A DNA stretch of 37,043 bases from an uncultured Clostridia bacterium. GTDB taxonomy: Bacteria > Bacillota > Clostridia > Christensenellales > Borkfalkiaceae. Position numbers and translations under genes: made by a program. Numbering within the stretch: the stretch's first letter is position 1; each line of letters opens with the position of its first letter. Under the pieces are notes generated by a model, which made no database searches, was not told the DNA's origin, and worked only from the letters and a program-made list of their open reading frames with translations. The stretch covers positions 1-37,043 of the forward strand of contig CANQLW010000010.1 of NCBI GenBank assembly GCA_947624805.1, written 5' to 3'. Below, piece after piece: positions 7,620-17,500 of the stretch.

Positions 7620-7673
7620 CTCACAGCGTATATTTACACGGCATTCCCGTGCGTTATATAATAATTCTGTGAG
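7620..7673 (+). promoter_or_regulatory. Promoter set inside nested inverted repeats, upstream of the modular lipoprotein
   Basis: TTTACA (7633-7638) and TATAAT (7657-7662) are spaced by 18 nt. A CACGG/CCGTG inverted repeat (7637-7641 and 7647-7651) lies between them. An outer pair, CTCACAG (7620-7626) and CTGTGAG (7667-7673), encloses the whole promoter. This could be an operator for a repressor. The promoter elements are convincing; the operator is an inference. Confidence 0.65.
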
Positions 7674-7731
7674 AGCATGGGGAGGGCGGCTCCCTCGCTT
7701 TTGCTTTTCAACAAAAATCAGGAGGAAAGAG

Positions 7732-10700
7732 ATGACAAAAAGAAGAACGATCCTCGTTGTCCTGATGAGCGTACTCATGACCCTTCTCCTTGCAGTCGCC
7801 GCGGCGTGCGGTGGGGGGGGAGAAAAGGTTGCGCTTAAATGGGACATCGCGGACCATGCAACTGTTCAGGTGGAAGGCTACGACGCACTTCCCGAAGAGG
7901 TGAAGGCGGGAACGGAGCTTCGGTTCACGGTCACGCCCGACAACGGGTACGAAGTGACCGTCAACGTCGGCAGAAACCGCCTCAGCGCCAAAAACGGTGT
8001 CTATACCTATACCGTCAACGGCGAAGTCACGATCACTGTCACGGTGAACCGTATCGTCTCCGACGTCGTCGTATCGCAGAAGCCGACCAAGAATCTCTAT
8101 TACGCGGGCGAGGAGATCGACCGTACGGGGATGGTCGTCACCGTGCAGTATGCAACGGGCGAGAACGAGACGACGGATGTCTATACCGTCAACTATCAGA
8201 CCAAGAACGCGACCGCGTTCACCCTCGGGGACACCTATTACACCGTCACATTCGGGGCGAAGGAGTCCGCTCATGTCGAGCTTGATCAGGCGGTCGTCGG
8301 ACGGATCGTCGTCGACCCCGCGGGCGGCGAGATCGAGTCCGCTTACAAGTCCCAGCTCGAGGCGATGCCGGGGATCAAAGATATCACGGTTGACGACGAG
8401 TCCGGGATCTATACCTTCTATTTCGAGAAGGCGCTCACCGAGAGCATCCCGCTTCCCATCAATGCCCAGCTCAGCCGCGGTGAGGAGTTCCAGCTCGTCG
8501 GTATGCAGGAAAACGGCACAAGGGTGTACAATGTCCCCGCCGAGACCGCTGTCAGCCATACCTATACCGCAGCGTGGGTCGGCGAGCTCGTCAAGCTCAC
8601 GAGCGTCAAATACGAGAAAGAGACCGTCAGCAACAAGGAAGTTCCCTTCCTCGTGTTCAGAGGCACATTCAATGCCGCCGACGAGGTGCAGCTTGTTCTC
8701 TATGAGGGCAATGCGAAAGTCACCTTCGAGGGCGAGAGCGTGAAGGGCACGAAGGGCGACGAATTTGTCCTCAAGCTCAACATGGTAGAGCTTGCAGAGG
8801 CGCAAAACGGCGCCTGCATCGGCAAATGGATGGACATCACCTTTGTCGCGAAGACTGTCGTGGGCGGCAACACCATTACGGATCGTCAGGAGATCTTCGC
8901 TGCTTCCTACGAGGAAGGCGTGATCGATCGGACCGCGATGAATGTCGGCGGCGTCAACTGCACGTTTGAGGAATACAACGGAGCATTGAAGGCCGTTGTC
9001 AATCTTGCCTCGACCTCCGAAGGCGTCACGGCCACCATTGCGATGACAATGACGGCGGCTATGGAGAAAGATGTTCCCACGCTCACCTTCAGCGGCACGA
9101 TCAATGCGGAGCACAACGGCAAGACCGTCACGATCGACTATGAGATCGGCTCCACCACATATCCCACGGATGCAACGGTTGCGGACGGCACATTCGAGAT
9201 CAAGATCGATCTTACAAAGATCCCGCTCAACAGCATTGCATATTTCCACCTCTATCTGAAGGATAACGGGCTTGTCGTCTATAAGGGTGATGAGAATGGC
9301 AACCTTCTGAATTCTTGGTGCATCAGCGATGCCTTCGCCGACCATGGCCGGCACGCGCTGAGCGGCAACGATTATCTGCTGGGCGCCGACGGCAACGAGG
9401 CTAAGACTATCGAACTCGCAAACGAGGACAAGACGAGCGTCTATTATATCGGCTACGGTAAGTGGGGCGGCATCATCGCCTATGGCGAGAATCAGGCGCT
9501 CTCCTACACGGAAATCTCCGCGGAAGAGAAAGAGGGGACTCCTTACTACGTCATCAGCGGGTCGTACAACGAAGCGCTGGCGGCGGACAAACTTGCCGCG
9601 ATCCTCAAGGCAGAGTGGGAGAACGGCGACATCTCCAACAACCCCGATGCAGGTTCCATGAATGCCGACTGGACGGTCAACGCTCTCTCCGCTGAGGGCG
9701 CCATGACGGTCGAGCCCGACGAAACGGCACATACCTTCAAGCTCTTCATCGCCCTTCCCAAGGGCGCGGCGCACGGCTGGATCCTCTTCTTGCATATCGC
9801 CGCGAACAACAACTTCATGGGCACGGAATGCACGATCGGCGATCCCATCATGATCGGCAATATCGAGTATGCGATCAGGAGAGGAGAAGGTTACAGCGAT
9901 ACGAAGAGCTGGATCAATAACCTTCCCATGCTCTATATCACCGACACCGCCAAGACGCAGCTCTCCGTTGCGAGCGGCTCCCGCGTCAGGCTGTATGTCG
10001 ATGACTTTACCGCTCCCACCAAGGTTTACTATATTGTCAATGTGAACCATAAGAACGCCGAGCTTGCAAACATCTACTTCGGCAATGCGGACGGCGGTGA
10101 ATACTACGGCGCGGATGCAACCCTCTCCAAGCTCAATGAAGACGGCACGGGCGAGCTTTGGTTCGACATCACGGCTTATAACGGCACCCAGCTCTGGCCG
10201 CACCTCTACTATAAGGAAACGGACGGCAGCTACACCCATTTTGTCGAGATCAAGGATACAGATTCCTCCGTCGGGACGCAGTATGCAGTCGTCGGCGGCA
10301 GAGTGTACTCCCTCAAGAACGACAGTTCCGTCTACAACGACGTCTGCCTCGTCACCGCCGAGGCGGAAGAGGGCATGAAAAACCCGCCGAAGTCGGATAA
10401 GGATTACACGGCGTCGACAGTCAACGGAAACTCGCTCAAGATCGAAGTCGTCGATCAGAAGGTCCTGATCACCGTCGAAGGCACTGCGATCACCAAGTAC
10501 TACACGAAGGACGACGTCAAGCTCTACCTCTACAACGTGGGAGCGCTCACGAGAATGCCCGTCGAGCAGGAAATCGATATGAAAGAAGACGGCAGCTTCA
10601 CGATCAAGGCGGACATTACGGGACTTGAAGTCAGTGTCGTCACCTACTCCGTGAGAGTGTATTTCGGTACATTCGAAGACCATTATGTCATTCCCAAGGC

Positions 10701-12063
10701 GGCGGACAACGTGAATCTTGACTTCGGGACCAAGGTGTACACCGTTACCCGTCCCGGCAACACGGCCACGACCATCTCCGTGAGCGAGTTCAAGGGATAT
10801 AAGGCGACTGCCGTCGCATTTGACACAACGGATGAGACCAAGATCAAGTTTGTCGTCAGCGGTATTTATCAGAATGCCACGAAGGAAGCTGTCGAAGAGA
10901 AACTCGGCGAGACTTTGGAGTTCGATTTCGCATTGAACGACCATTTGGCGCACACCGGCTGGGCTACGGCCGAAGGCGTGACCAAGGAATCCTTTGAGGT
11001 GACGGAAGACGGCACGTGGCAAGTCGTGTTTGACATCACCTCGCTTACGGACGCTGCCTATACCGTTCACTTTGACGGCGGAGACCTCAAGATCACCGAT
11101 GATTCGCTCGACGGCCTGACTGCTCAGTTCAGCGGCAAGACGTTCAAGGTCAGCAACAAGGTCGGATCTGCGAAGGGCAGAGAATTCTGGGGCACGGTCG
11201 GCATCCTTATCGTGGATCCTGCAAGAACGTATGCGGATTACGATCCCGAGGCGATCACGATCAAAGAGGAAGGCGGCAAGCCCATGCTTGTCATCAGCGG
11301 CACATATACGGGGAACGTCACGCAGGATATGTTTGACCTTGATGCACAGGAAAATAATGCGTGGACACCGAATGCCCTCAAGGATTACCTCACGGTTACG
11401 CTTGATAATGGGAAGTTCGAAGCCAAAGCGGACATTTCGAGCGTGCCTGCAAGCAAGAATGATTATATTCTGCACTTCTTCGTCGGGAAAGATGATAGCG
11501 CATTGTTCAACGAGGGGAATGTTGTCGGCGATATTCCTACCGGCACATCGCTCGGGACGTGGAAGATCGGGGAGAAACAGTACTCCTTAGAAGTCCGTCA
11601 TATGTGGGAGAGCCAGAGGGTCCAGCTCTATGTCGAGGACGCAGAGACCAATACGGGGATCCGTGTCCGTGGCGTTGACGTTGCAACCAATGACGCGGAA
11701 ACGGTCGCTTACTACGTCGTAACGGTGAGCAGTCTGTATTCCGAGCAAGACCTGCAAAGCAAGCTCAAGTATGGCGACAGCGCCGCGAATGGCTACAGCG
11801 TTGCAAAGATCGAGGCCGTAACGGGCGGTTATACAGTCTACTTCGATGTGACGAGCGCGCCCGGCAACGGTGCATGGATCTGGTCTAAACTGTTCTATGA
11901 CGGTGCGGCCTTTGACGGTAGCAATGGTGACATCAAGTTTGGCGCAAACGGCAAGTCTGTCACGGTCGGCAGCAAGACCTATCGGATCCAGAACATCGAC
12001 GGGACAGCTGAAACGGACGGCAACACATGGGGTATCGATGTCCTTGTGGTTGAAGGCAACTGA
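7732..12063 (+). CDS. Giant secreted lipoprotein with about eight divergent tandem modules
   Basis: The function is not known. The 1443-aa product starts with a basic, hydrophobic signal peptide and a lipobox-like AAAC with Cys26, so it is probably a lipid-anchored surface protein. Residues of about 35-105 look like a small beta domain. Residues of about 108-165 resemble a bacterial Ig-like domain (KPTKNLYYAGEEIDRTGMVV). From about residue 300 the protein is made of roughly eight divergent units of 126-161 aa. Each opens with a strand such as VFRGTF, TFSGTI, VISGSY, VVSGIY or VISGTY, at about residues 306, 450, 604, 765, 912, 1038, 1185 and 1327. Many then have a GxFxxxxDIT or similar turn, a hydrophobic LHxY-like strand and a GxxYxV strand. 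No catalytic motif was recognised. The ATG at 7732 follows a strong AGGAGG at 7720-7725. Binding of glycan or protein ligands is plausible but unproven. Confidence 0.85.
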   Translation: MTKRRTILVVLMSVLMTLLLAVAAACGGGGEKVALKWDIADHATVQVEGYDALPEEVKAGTELRFTVTPDNGYEVTVNVGRNRLSAKNGVYTYTVNGEVTITVTVNRIVSDVVVSQKPTKNLYYAGEEIDRTGMVVTVQYATGENETTDVYTVNYQTKNATAFTLGDTYYTVTFGAKESAHVELDQAVVGRIVVDPAGGEIESAYKSQLEAMPGIKDITVDDESGIYTFYFEKALTESIPLPINAQLSRGEEFQLVGMQENGTRVYNVPAETAVSHTYTAAWVGELVKLTSVKYEKETVSNKEVPFLVFRGTFNAADEVQLVLYEGNAKVTFEGESVKGTKGDEFVLKLNMVELAEAQNGACIGKWMDITFVAKTVVGGNTITDRQEIFAASYEEGVIDRTAMNVGGVNCTFEEYNGALKAVVNLASTSEGVTATIAMTMTAAMEKDVPTLTFSGTINAEHNGKTVTIDYEIGSTTYPTDATVADGTFEIKIDLTKIPLNSIAYFHLYLKDNGLVVYKGDENGNLLNSWCISDAFADHGRHALSGNDYLLGADGNEAKTIELANEDKTSVYYIGYGKWGGIIAYGENQALSYTEISAEEKEGTPYYVISGSYNEALAADKLAAILKAEWENGDISNNPDAGSMNADWTVNALSAEGAMTVEPDETAHTFKLFIALPKGAAHGWILFLHIAANNNFMGTECTIGDPIMIGNIEYAIRRGEGYSDTKSWINNLPMLYITDTAKTQLSVASGSRVRLYVDDFTAPTKVYYIVNVNHKNAELANIYFGNADGGEYYGADATLSKLNEDGTGELWFDITAYNGTQLWPHLYYKETDGSYTHFVEIKDTDSSVGTQYAVVGGRVYSLKNDSSVYNDVCLVTAEAEEGMKNPPKSDKDYTASTVNGNSLKIEVVDQKVLITVEGTAITKYYTKDDVKLYLYNVGALTRMPVEQEIDMKEDGSFTIKADITGLEVSVVTYSVRVYFGTFEDHYVIPKAADNVNLDFGTKVYTVTRPGNTATTISVSEFKGYKATAVAFDTTDETKIKFVVSGIYQNATKEAVEEKLGETLEFDFALNDHLAHTGWATAEGVTKESFEVTEDGTWQVVFDITSLTDAAYTVHFDGGDLKITDDSLDGLTAQFSGKTFKVSNKVGSAKGREFWGTVGILIVDPARTYADYDPEAITIKEEGGKPMLVISGTYTGNVTQDMFDLDAQENNAWTPNALKDYLTVTLDNGKFEAKADISSVPASKNDYILHFFVGKDDSALFNEGNVVGDIPTGTSLGTWKIGEKQYSLEVRHMWESQRVQLYVEDAETNTGIRVRGVDVATNDAETVAYYVVTVSSLYSEQDLQSKLKYGDSAANGYSVAKIEAVTGGYTVYFDVTSAPGNGAWIWSKLFYDGAAFDGSNGDIKFGANGKSVTVGSKTYRIQNIDGTAETDGNTWGIDVLVVEGN

Positions 12064-12100
12064 CGCATGAAATTGCGCTCTGTGCACACATGAACGAAAA

Positions 12101-12130
12101 AAAGAACGGCGGTTTTCCGCCGTTCTTTCT
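12101..12130 (+). terminator. Rho-independent terminator after the modular lipoprotein
   Basis: A perfect 12-bp stem (12101-12112 with 12117-12128) has a TTTT loop, a T-rich 3' arm and an A-rich 5' flank, so it may work in both directions. Confidence 0.92.
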
Positions 12131-12151
12131 TCGTATTTCACGTCCGCCCCG

Positions 12152-12205
12152 CCCCTTGGCGCCCCTGTAGGGGAGCTGGCGAGCGTTAGCGAGACTGAGG
12201 GGTTT
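12152..12205 (-). repeat. REP-like repeat, minus-strand copy
   Basis: The reverse complement matches 20937-20993. Shared parts are CCCCTCAGTC, then GCCAGCTCCCC, then GGGGCGCCAAGGGG, around a variable loop. The rest of the spacer to 12329 is similar repeat-like DNA (for example TCCCCTAAGAGGGGAAGC and ACCCTAAGAGGGGAGGC) with no credible gene. Confidence 0.7.
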
Positions 12206-12329
12206 TGAACCCTATCCCCCGCTACGCGGGTACTTCCCCTAAGAGGGGAAGCAAGTGCCATTTACTACGCGTTGCTCCACCCTAAGAGGGGAGGCAAGAA
12301 TAAGCCCATACCCTTTTACAATGCGTTCA

Positions 12330-12358
12330 TTGACAAAAAGGGCGATATATGTTACAAT
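12330..12358 (+). promoter_or_regulatory. Sigma-A promoter of the beta-helix lipoprotein
   Basis: TTGACA (12330-12335) and TACAAT (12353-12358) are spaced by 17 nt, 41 nt before the start codon. Confidence 0.85.
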
Positions 12359-12398
12359 AGAACAAATTTCGCACGATCGATCTCAAAAAGGAAATCCT

Positions 12399-14468
12399 AT
12401 GAAAAAAAGTTTATCCGTTCTTGCCGTTCTCGTGGCTGCTGCCGCGCTTCCGTCGGTCTCGGCCTGTACGGTCACCGACACCCCCCGTCCCGCCGAGCCC
12501 CTTTTCGATGCCTTCGAGGCCGCAACGCTCGCCGACGACCCCGTTCTCATCAAGGCGGACAGCGGGCTCACACGCATCCGCTGGCGCTCCGTCGAGGGCG
12601 CCGAGTCCTATGTCCTCTACCGCGCGGAGAGCAAATACGGGGCATATACACAAGTCGGGACCTTCACGCCCGATACATCCGAGTACGAGACGGCGATGTA
12701 TATCTACGACTACTACAAAGTCTGCGCCGTTGTCAACGGTGAGGAGGTGGAAGTCGGGGAGCCGCAGTCTGCCTTCTCGGCGAACGCGCTCGTCATCTCC
12801 CCCGATGACGACATGACCGCTGTCCAGTCGGAGATCGACAGGACACACACCGCCTTGGAGCTCGGCTCCACGGGGCAGTTTTCCTCCCAAAGAGCTGCAT
12901 ATCTCTTCCTCCCGGGGCGGTATGACGACCTCACGGCGAAGATCGGTTACTATACCTCCGTCAACGGGCTGGGCGAGGTCCCCACGGACGTCTCCGTGAG
13001 CCTCTACGTCTCCGATAAGGTGCTCGACAAGCAGAATGCGACCTGCACGTTCTGGCGGAGCGTTGAGAATCTGACGGCGAAGGGGGGCGTCGTATGGGCG
13101 GTCTCACAGGCGACGAGCTTCCGCCGCAGCAAGGTCAGCGGGGGCATCGCGCTCTCCTACGGCGGCTGGTCCTCGGGCGGGTTCCTCGCCAATACCCTCG
13201 TGACGGGCGAAGTCTCGGGCGGGACGCAGCAGCAGTGGATGTTCCGCAATGACGAGGCGAGGTCCTATAAAGGCGGGTCCTTCAACATGGTCTTCAGCGG
13301 CTGTGAAGGGGACAAGGACAGCGACGTATGGACGAACGATTCTGGCTCCGTCACCGTCATCGATGAGACGGAGAGGATCGCCGAAAAGCCCTTCCTCTAC
13401 CTCTCCGAGCAGGATTATCAGGTCTTTTTGCCCTCCGTGCAGGAGAATACGCAAGGCGTGACGTGGAAAAACGGGCTCGCCGCCGAGGACGGTATCTCCG
13501 TCCCGCTCACCGAGTTTTATATCGCCGACGCGCGTTATGATGACGACGTCTCCCTCAACGACGCCCTTGCAGCGGGCAGAAATCTCCTCTTCACCCCCGG
13601 GATCTACACCCTGAATGCGCCGCTCGAGGTCACAAACGCCGACACGATCCTGTTCGGGCTCGGCTATGCGACACTCAAGATCAGCGACAGCAATACCGAT
13701 TGTGCCGTTCGGGTGGGGGATGTCGACGGGGTGAGGATCGCCGACCTCCTCCTCGATGCAGGCAAGAAGAGCGAGAACATGATCGTCGTCGGGGAAAAGG
13801 GGAGTAAGGTCTCCCATGCCGAGGATCCGATCGTGCTCTCCAACCTCTATTGCCGTATCGGCGGCGTCGCCAATATCCATACCGAGACGAACGAGGCGGT
13901 CGTCATCCATGCAAACGACGTCATCGGCGATAATTTCTGGATCTGGCGTGCCGACCACTCCCAAGGCGTCGCATGGAGCGATGAAGTCTACGACAATTAT
14001 ACAAATTACGGCAACCCCGCGCAGACGGGCGTGAGGGTGACGGGCGACCGCGTGCATTGCTACGCGCTCATGGTCGAGCATTTCGAGAACTTCCAGACGG
14101 TCTGGACGGGCGAGGACGGGCTTACGGTGATGTATCAATCCGAGACGCCGTACAGGACGCCCGCGCAGAGCGACTGGATGAGTCATGACGGGCAGAAACG
14201 GGGCTGTGCCAGCTACAAGGTCGAGGACAGCGTCTCGCGGCACAGAGCGTTTGGCATCGGCGTCTATCTCGTCCAGCCGACGGGCATGACGCTCGACTCG
14301 GCGATCGAGGTCCCCGAGAAGGAGGGGATCGAGATGCGGCATCTCATCACCTGTAATTTCTCGGGACAGAACGGGAACATCATGAACGTCGTCAATGACT
14401 ACGGCGGCGCAGTCGGCAAGGGTGCTGCAGGTCAGCGTCGCGTTCCCCGCTATCCCCTCGCAACGTAA
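12399..14468 (+). CDS. Secreted right-handed beta-helix lipoprotein with N-terminal Fn3-like domain
   Basis: This is probably a carbohydrate-active or glycan-binding surface protein of 689 aa. The N-terminus is a signal peptide with lipobox VSAC (Cys23). Residues of about 55-130 look like fibronectin type III (IRWRSVEGAESYVLYRAES and a following Tyr-rich strand). From about residue 168 (YLFLPGRYDD) to about 675 it resembles, from memory, a family of secreted actinobacterial beta-helix proteins that often carry misleading names such as adenylyl cyclase or coagulation factor 5/8. Shared segments include CTFWRSVENL, WAVSQATSFRR, GGTQQQWMFRND, EKPFLYL, LLFTPGIYTL, GDNFWIWRADHSQGVAW and VEHFENFQTVW. 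A beta-helix of this type could degrade or bind a polysaccharide, but no catalytic residue can be assigned. The start has AAGGA six nucleotides upstream. The last 12-15 residues (basic, QRRVPRYPLAT) do not look like the family's usual end. Confidence 0.82.
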   Translation: MKKSLSVLAVLVAAAALPSVSACTVTDTPRPAEPLFDAFEAATLADDPVLIKADSGLTRIRWRSVEGAESYVLYRAESKYGAYTQVGTFTPDTSEYETAMYIYDYYKVCAVVNGEEVEVGEPQSAFSANALVISPDDDMTAVQSEIDRTHTALELGSTGQFSSQRAAYLFLPGRYDDLTAKIGYYTSVNGLGEVPTDVSVSLYVSDKVLDKQNATCTFWRSVENLTAKGGVVWAVSQATSFRRSKVSGGIALSYGGWSSGGFLANTLVTGEVSGGTQQQWMFRNDEARSYKGGSFNMVFSGCEGDKDSDVWTNDSGSVTVIDETERIAEKPFLYLSEQDYQVFLPSVQENTQGVTWKNGLAAEDGISVPLTEFYIADARYDDDVSLNDALAAGRNLLFTPGIYTLNAPLEVTNADTILFGLGYATLKISDSNTDCAVRVGDVDGVRIADLLLDAGKKSENMIVVGEKGSKVSHAEDPIVLSNLYCRIGGVANIHTETNEAVVIHANDVIGDNFWIWRADHSQGVAWSDEVYDNYTNYGNPAQTGVRVTGDRVHCYALMVEHFENFQTVWTGEDGLTVMYQSETPYRTPAQSDWMSHDGQKRGCASYKVEDSVSRHRAFGIGVYLVQPTGMTLDSAIEVPEKEGIEMRHLITCNFSGQNGNIMNVVNDYGGAVGKGAAGQRRVPRYPLAT

Positions 14469-14487
14469 CCATAACCGTAACAAAAAA

Positions 14488-14514
14488 ATCCTCGCGCTAA
14501 GCGCGAGGATTTTT
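14488..14514. terminator. Bidirectional terminator between convergent genes
   Basis: A perfect 10-bp stem (14488-14497 with 14501-14510) and TAA loop has A-rich and T-rich flanks, so it can end both the plus-strand beta-helix gene and the minus-strand GH3 gene. Confidence 0.92.
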
Positions 14515-14524
14515 GTGTGCCTGT

Positions 14525-17500
14525 TTACTGCTGAGGCGGAACGTCCTCAGGCGTGTCGGGGGTCTCGGGCGTCTCGGGCGTATCGTCTGCGTTGCCCTCA
14601 ACGGGAGCCGCCTTGTCCTTCTTACGGATTGCGAAGAACACCCAGACGGCGCATCCTGCGATGACGACAGCGTCCACGACGCCGATGATCGTCCAGAGCG
14701 GGAACTGGGCACGTTCCGCACGGTTGACCTGAACTTCGTCCTCCGACGGGTTGTAATTGCTTGCAACGGCCTGTGCATTGAGAATGCCGTACAGCAAGTG
14801 ATGCGTCGCCTCACGGAGCTGCGTCTTGAACGCCGCCGTGTCGTAAGCCTTATCGTAGTCGAACGTGCCGTCGTGCAGATAGCCCGCCATCCAGAGGTCG
14901 CCGCCCGCACGGATCATCTGGTCGCCGTTCATGAACTCGTGGTGGTCTGCATAGTCGGTGAGGATCGCGCCGTTGTAGCCCCATTCCTCACGGAGGACGC
15001 TCGTGATGAGCGCTTCACTGCCGCCCGACCACGTCGCACCGATCCTGCCGTAAGCGGTCATGAGCCCGGGGGTCCCGCCGACGTCCGCTTCCACGCGGTT
15101 GATCATATATTTGAAAGGCTTGAGATAGATCTCGCGGAGCGCCTGTTCTGTCATCCAGCAATACAGCCCGTCGCGGAGGGTCTCCTGATCGTAACCGATG
15201 ATGTGCTTGACGTAGACATATACGCCTGCATTGAGGGAGCCCTCTGCGGTCATGGCGCCCATGACGCCCGAGAGGAGGGAGTCCTCGGAGTAATACTCAT
15301 AATTTCTGCCGCCGAACGCGGAACGGTGCAGGTTGATACCGGGAGCATACCAGCCCGAGAGGCCCATCGAGAGCGCCTGCGTGCCGACCGAGTAGCCGAA
15401 GCTCTTTGCGAGCTGTTCGTTCCATGTCTGCGCGATGACGGTGGGCATCGGGAAGCCTGTGCCGTGCTTGTCGGTGTTGAAGGAACCGATCTGCGCGGGG
15501 CCGTCATAGGAACTGGTCACGGCCTTGTTGACGGAGGGGACTTCCTTCTCACGGTTGAAGCCGTCGCGGACGAGTTCGGACATTTCGCTCTCGGTGATGG
15601 AGTCGAGGACTTCATCCCAGAGGGGATCGGCATAATCTGCACCCAGCTGAAGCCCGAGTTCCGTCGCCGCCGAACCTGCCGTATTCTCGTCGAGAATACC
15701 GTTCTTCTGGACGCCGAACAGCTTGTAATTGCCTCTGTTCTGCCCGAACACGGGAGCCGTCACGCCCTCCTGTGCCTTCTTGTTTTCCCATGCCTTTACG
15801 TCCTTTTCACCGTAGAGGTTGGTATCGATGAGATTCTGCGCCATTTCGCGTTTCATCCACGATTGGGTCCTGTCCTTACCCTCGGGCACGAGTTTGAAGT
15901 CTGCAAACTTATTCCCGCGGGAGAGGAAGGTGATGTTGCCGCCCGAGTTCGAGCCGTCCAGCGAAATGCCGTTGTCGACGGCGTCGTCGCCCGTGAAGAC
16001 GTTGAACGCGCTCTCCTTGTCGCAGTGCCGGATGTCGTCATTGAACTTGATGTCGTGCGTCGCATTGTCCATCTTTGCGACATTGTGTGCATCTGTCCTG
16101 AGGGAGAGGGTATAGTTGTTCTTCTCGAGGATCCAGCCGCCGCCCGCGATCTTGTCCCCGTAGCAATCATAGGATGCCATATCGGAGAGCTTGAATTTCA
16201 GGGTGAGCTCCTGCGTTTCCCCGGGTTCGACCGCGACGGGCGTCTTTGCAAAGGCGAGCAGATTGACGGCTGCCTTTTCGATGCCGTTCGGCGTATAGGG
16301 AGGCGTGAAGTAGAGTTCGACGACTTCCTGTGCGGGGAAATCACCCGTATTGGTGACGCGGACAGTGACCTCCTGCGTCTCATCCTGCAATTTGTTCCAG
16401 TCCGATGCAGACACGGAGGAGAGGGAGGGCCATCTCACATCCCACTCGAAGGTCGTGTAGCTGAGACCGTAGCCGAAGGGATACTGCACGACTTCGTCAT
16501 AGCCGTTTACGTTGAAATTCGTCTTTGCGAAGTCGCTCTGCCAGAAGCCGTCTGCTTCCGCCGTCTCGTACCACTTGTACCCGACATAGATGTTTTCCTG
16601 ATAGTCGAGATAGCTGACCTGCGTGAACTGGGGCTTTGCGGTGCCGTCGGGGACCCAGTTGCCGTTTGTCGTGCCGTTGTAAGGGTATTTGCCCTGTCCG
16701 TTGGAGTATTCGCCGACGCCCTGTGTGCCCGTGTATGCCCATGCGGGGTTGGTGGCGAAGTCGTACACATAGGTGTCCGTGAGCCGCCCGGAGGGGCTGA
16801 CCTTCTCGCCGTAGAGGGGATCGTCGATCATGATCGTCTTGCCGCTGTCATCCACGCTCTCCTTCTGCTCATACATCTTTTCGCCGTAGAGGAGATTGAC
16901 GACGCCGCGCACCGCGTTCATGCCCGTGCCGCCGACGACGAGACAGCTGTCGAGCCCGGGGATCTCGTTCATGAAGCCGAGGTTCATGGCATTGGTGGAG
17001 TTGATGAGAACGATCGTCCTTTCATACGTCTCGCCCACATAATTGAGGAGGGCGTACTCTTCATCGGAGACTTCGAGATAGCTCTTTGAGGCATCGGACG
17101 GCGTTGCGCTGATCGTCGTGCCCTTGTACTGCACGAGGGGAGCGTCGTTGCTCTCGCCCGCGCCTCTGCCGAGGACGACGATGGCGATATCCGAATAGCT
17201 CTCCGCATCTGCAAGCAGGGTGGAATCATAATCGGTAATCGCAGGCTCAATCAGACGGCAGCTCTGATAGTCGTAAGAGTGGAGGGTATCCGCGAACTGG
17301 GACGTTCTCGAAGCCGCATACTTCTTATACATATCGATGAGCTTTTGGTTATACTCGATACCCGCGTCCCCGAGCGCCGTCAAGAAGTCGGTTTCAGGGG
17401 TGGAATCCGAGTTGCTCCCCGGCCTCAGGCTCCGTCCCGAGCCGCTGCCCGAGCCGATCCATTGGGTCGCCGACCAACCGAATACATTGACCTGCGTGTC

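Noticed and set aside
7708-11475. Very long (over 1200 codons) minus-strand open frame opposite the modular lipoprotein
   Set aside because: The plus-strand frame has a promoter, AGGAGG, signal peptide and terminator. The antisense frame has none and gives a composition typical of shadow translation.
14513-17089. Plus-strand open frame of about 850 codons across the GH3 gene
   Set aside because: It is antisense to a clear GH3 gene, with no start signals and no recognisable domains.
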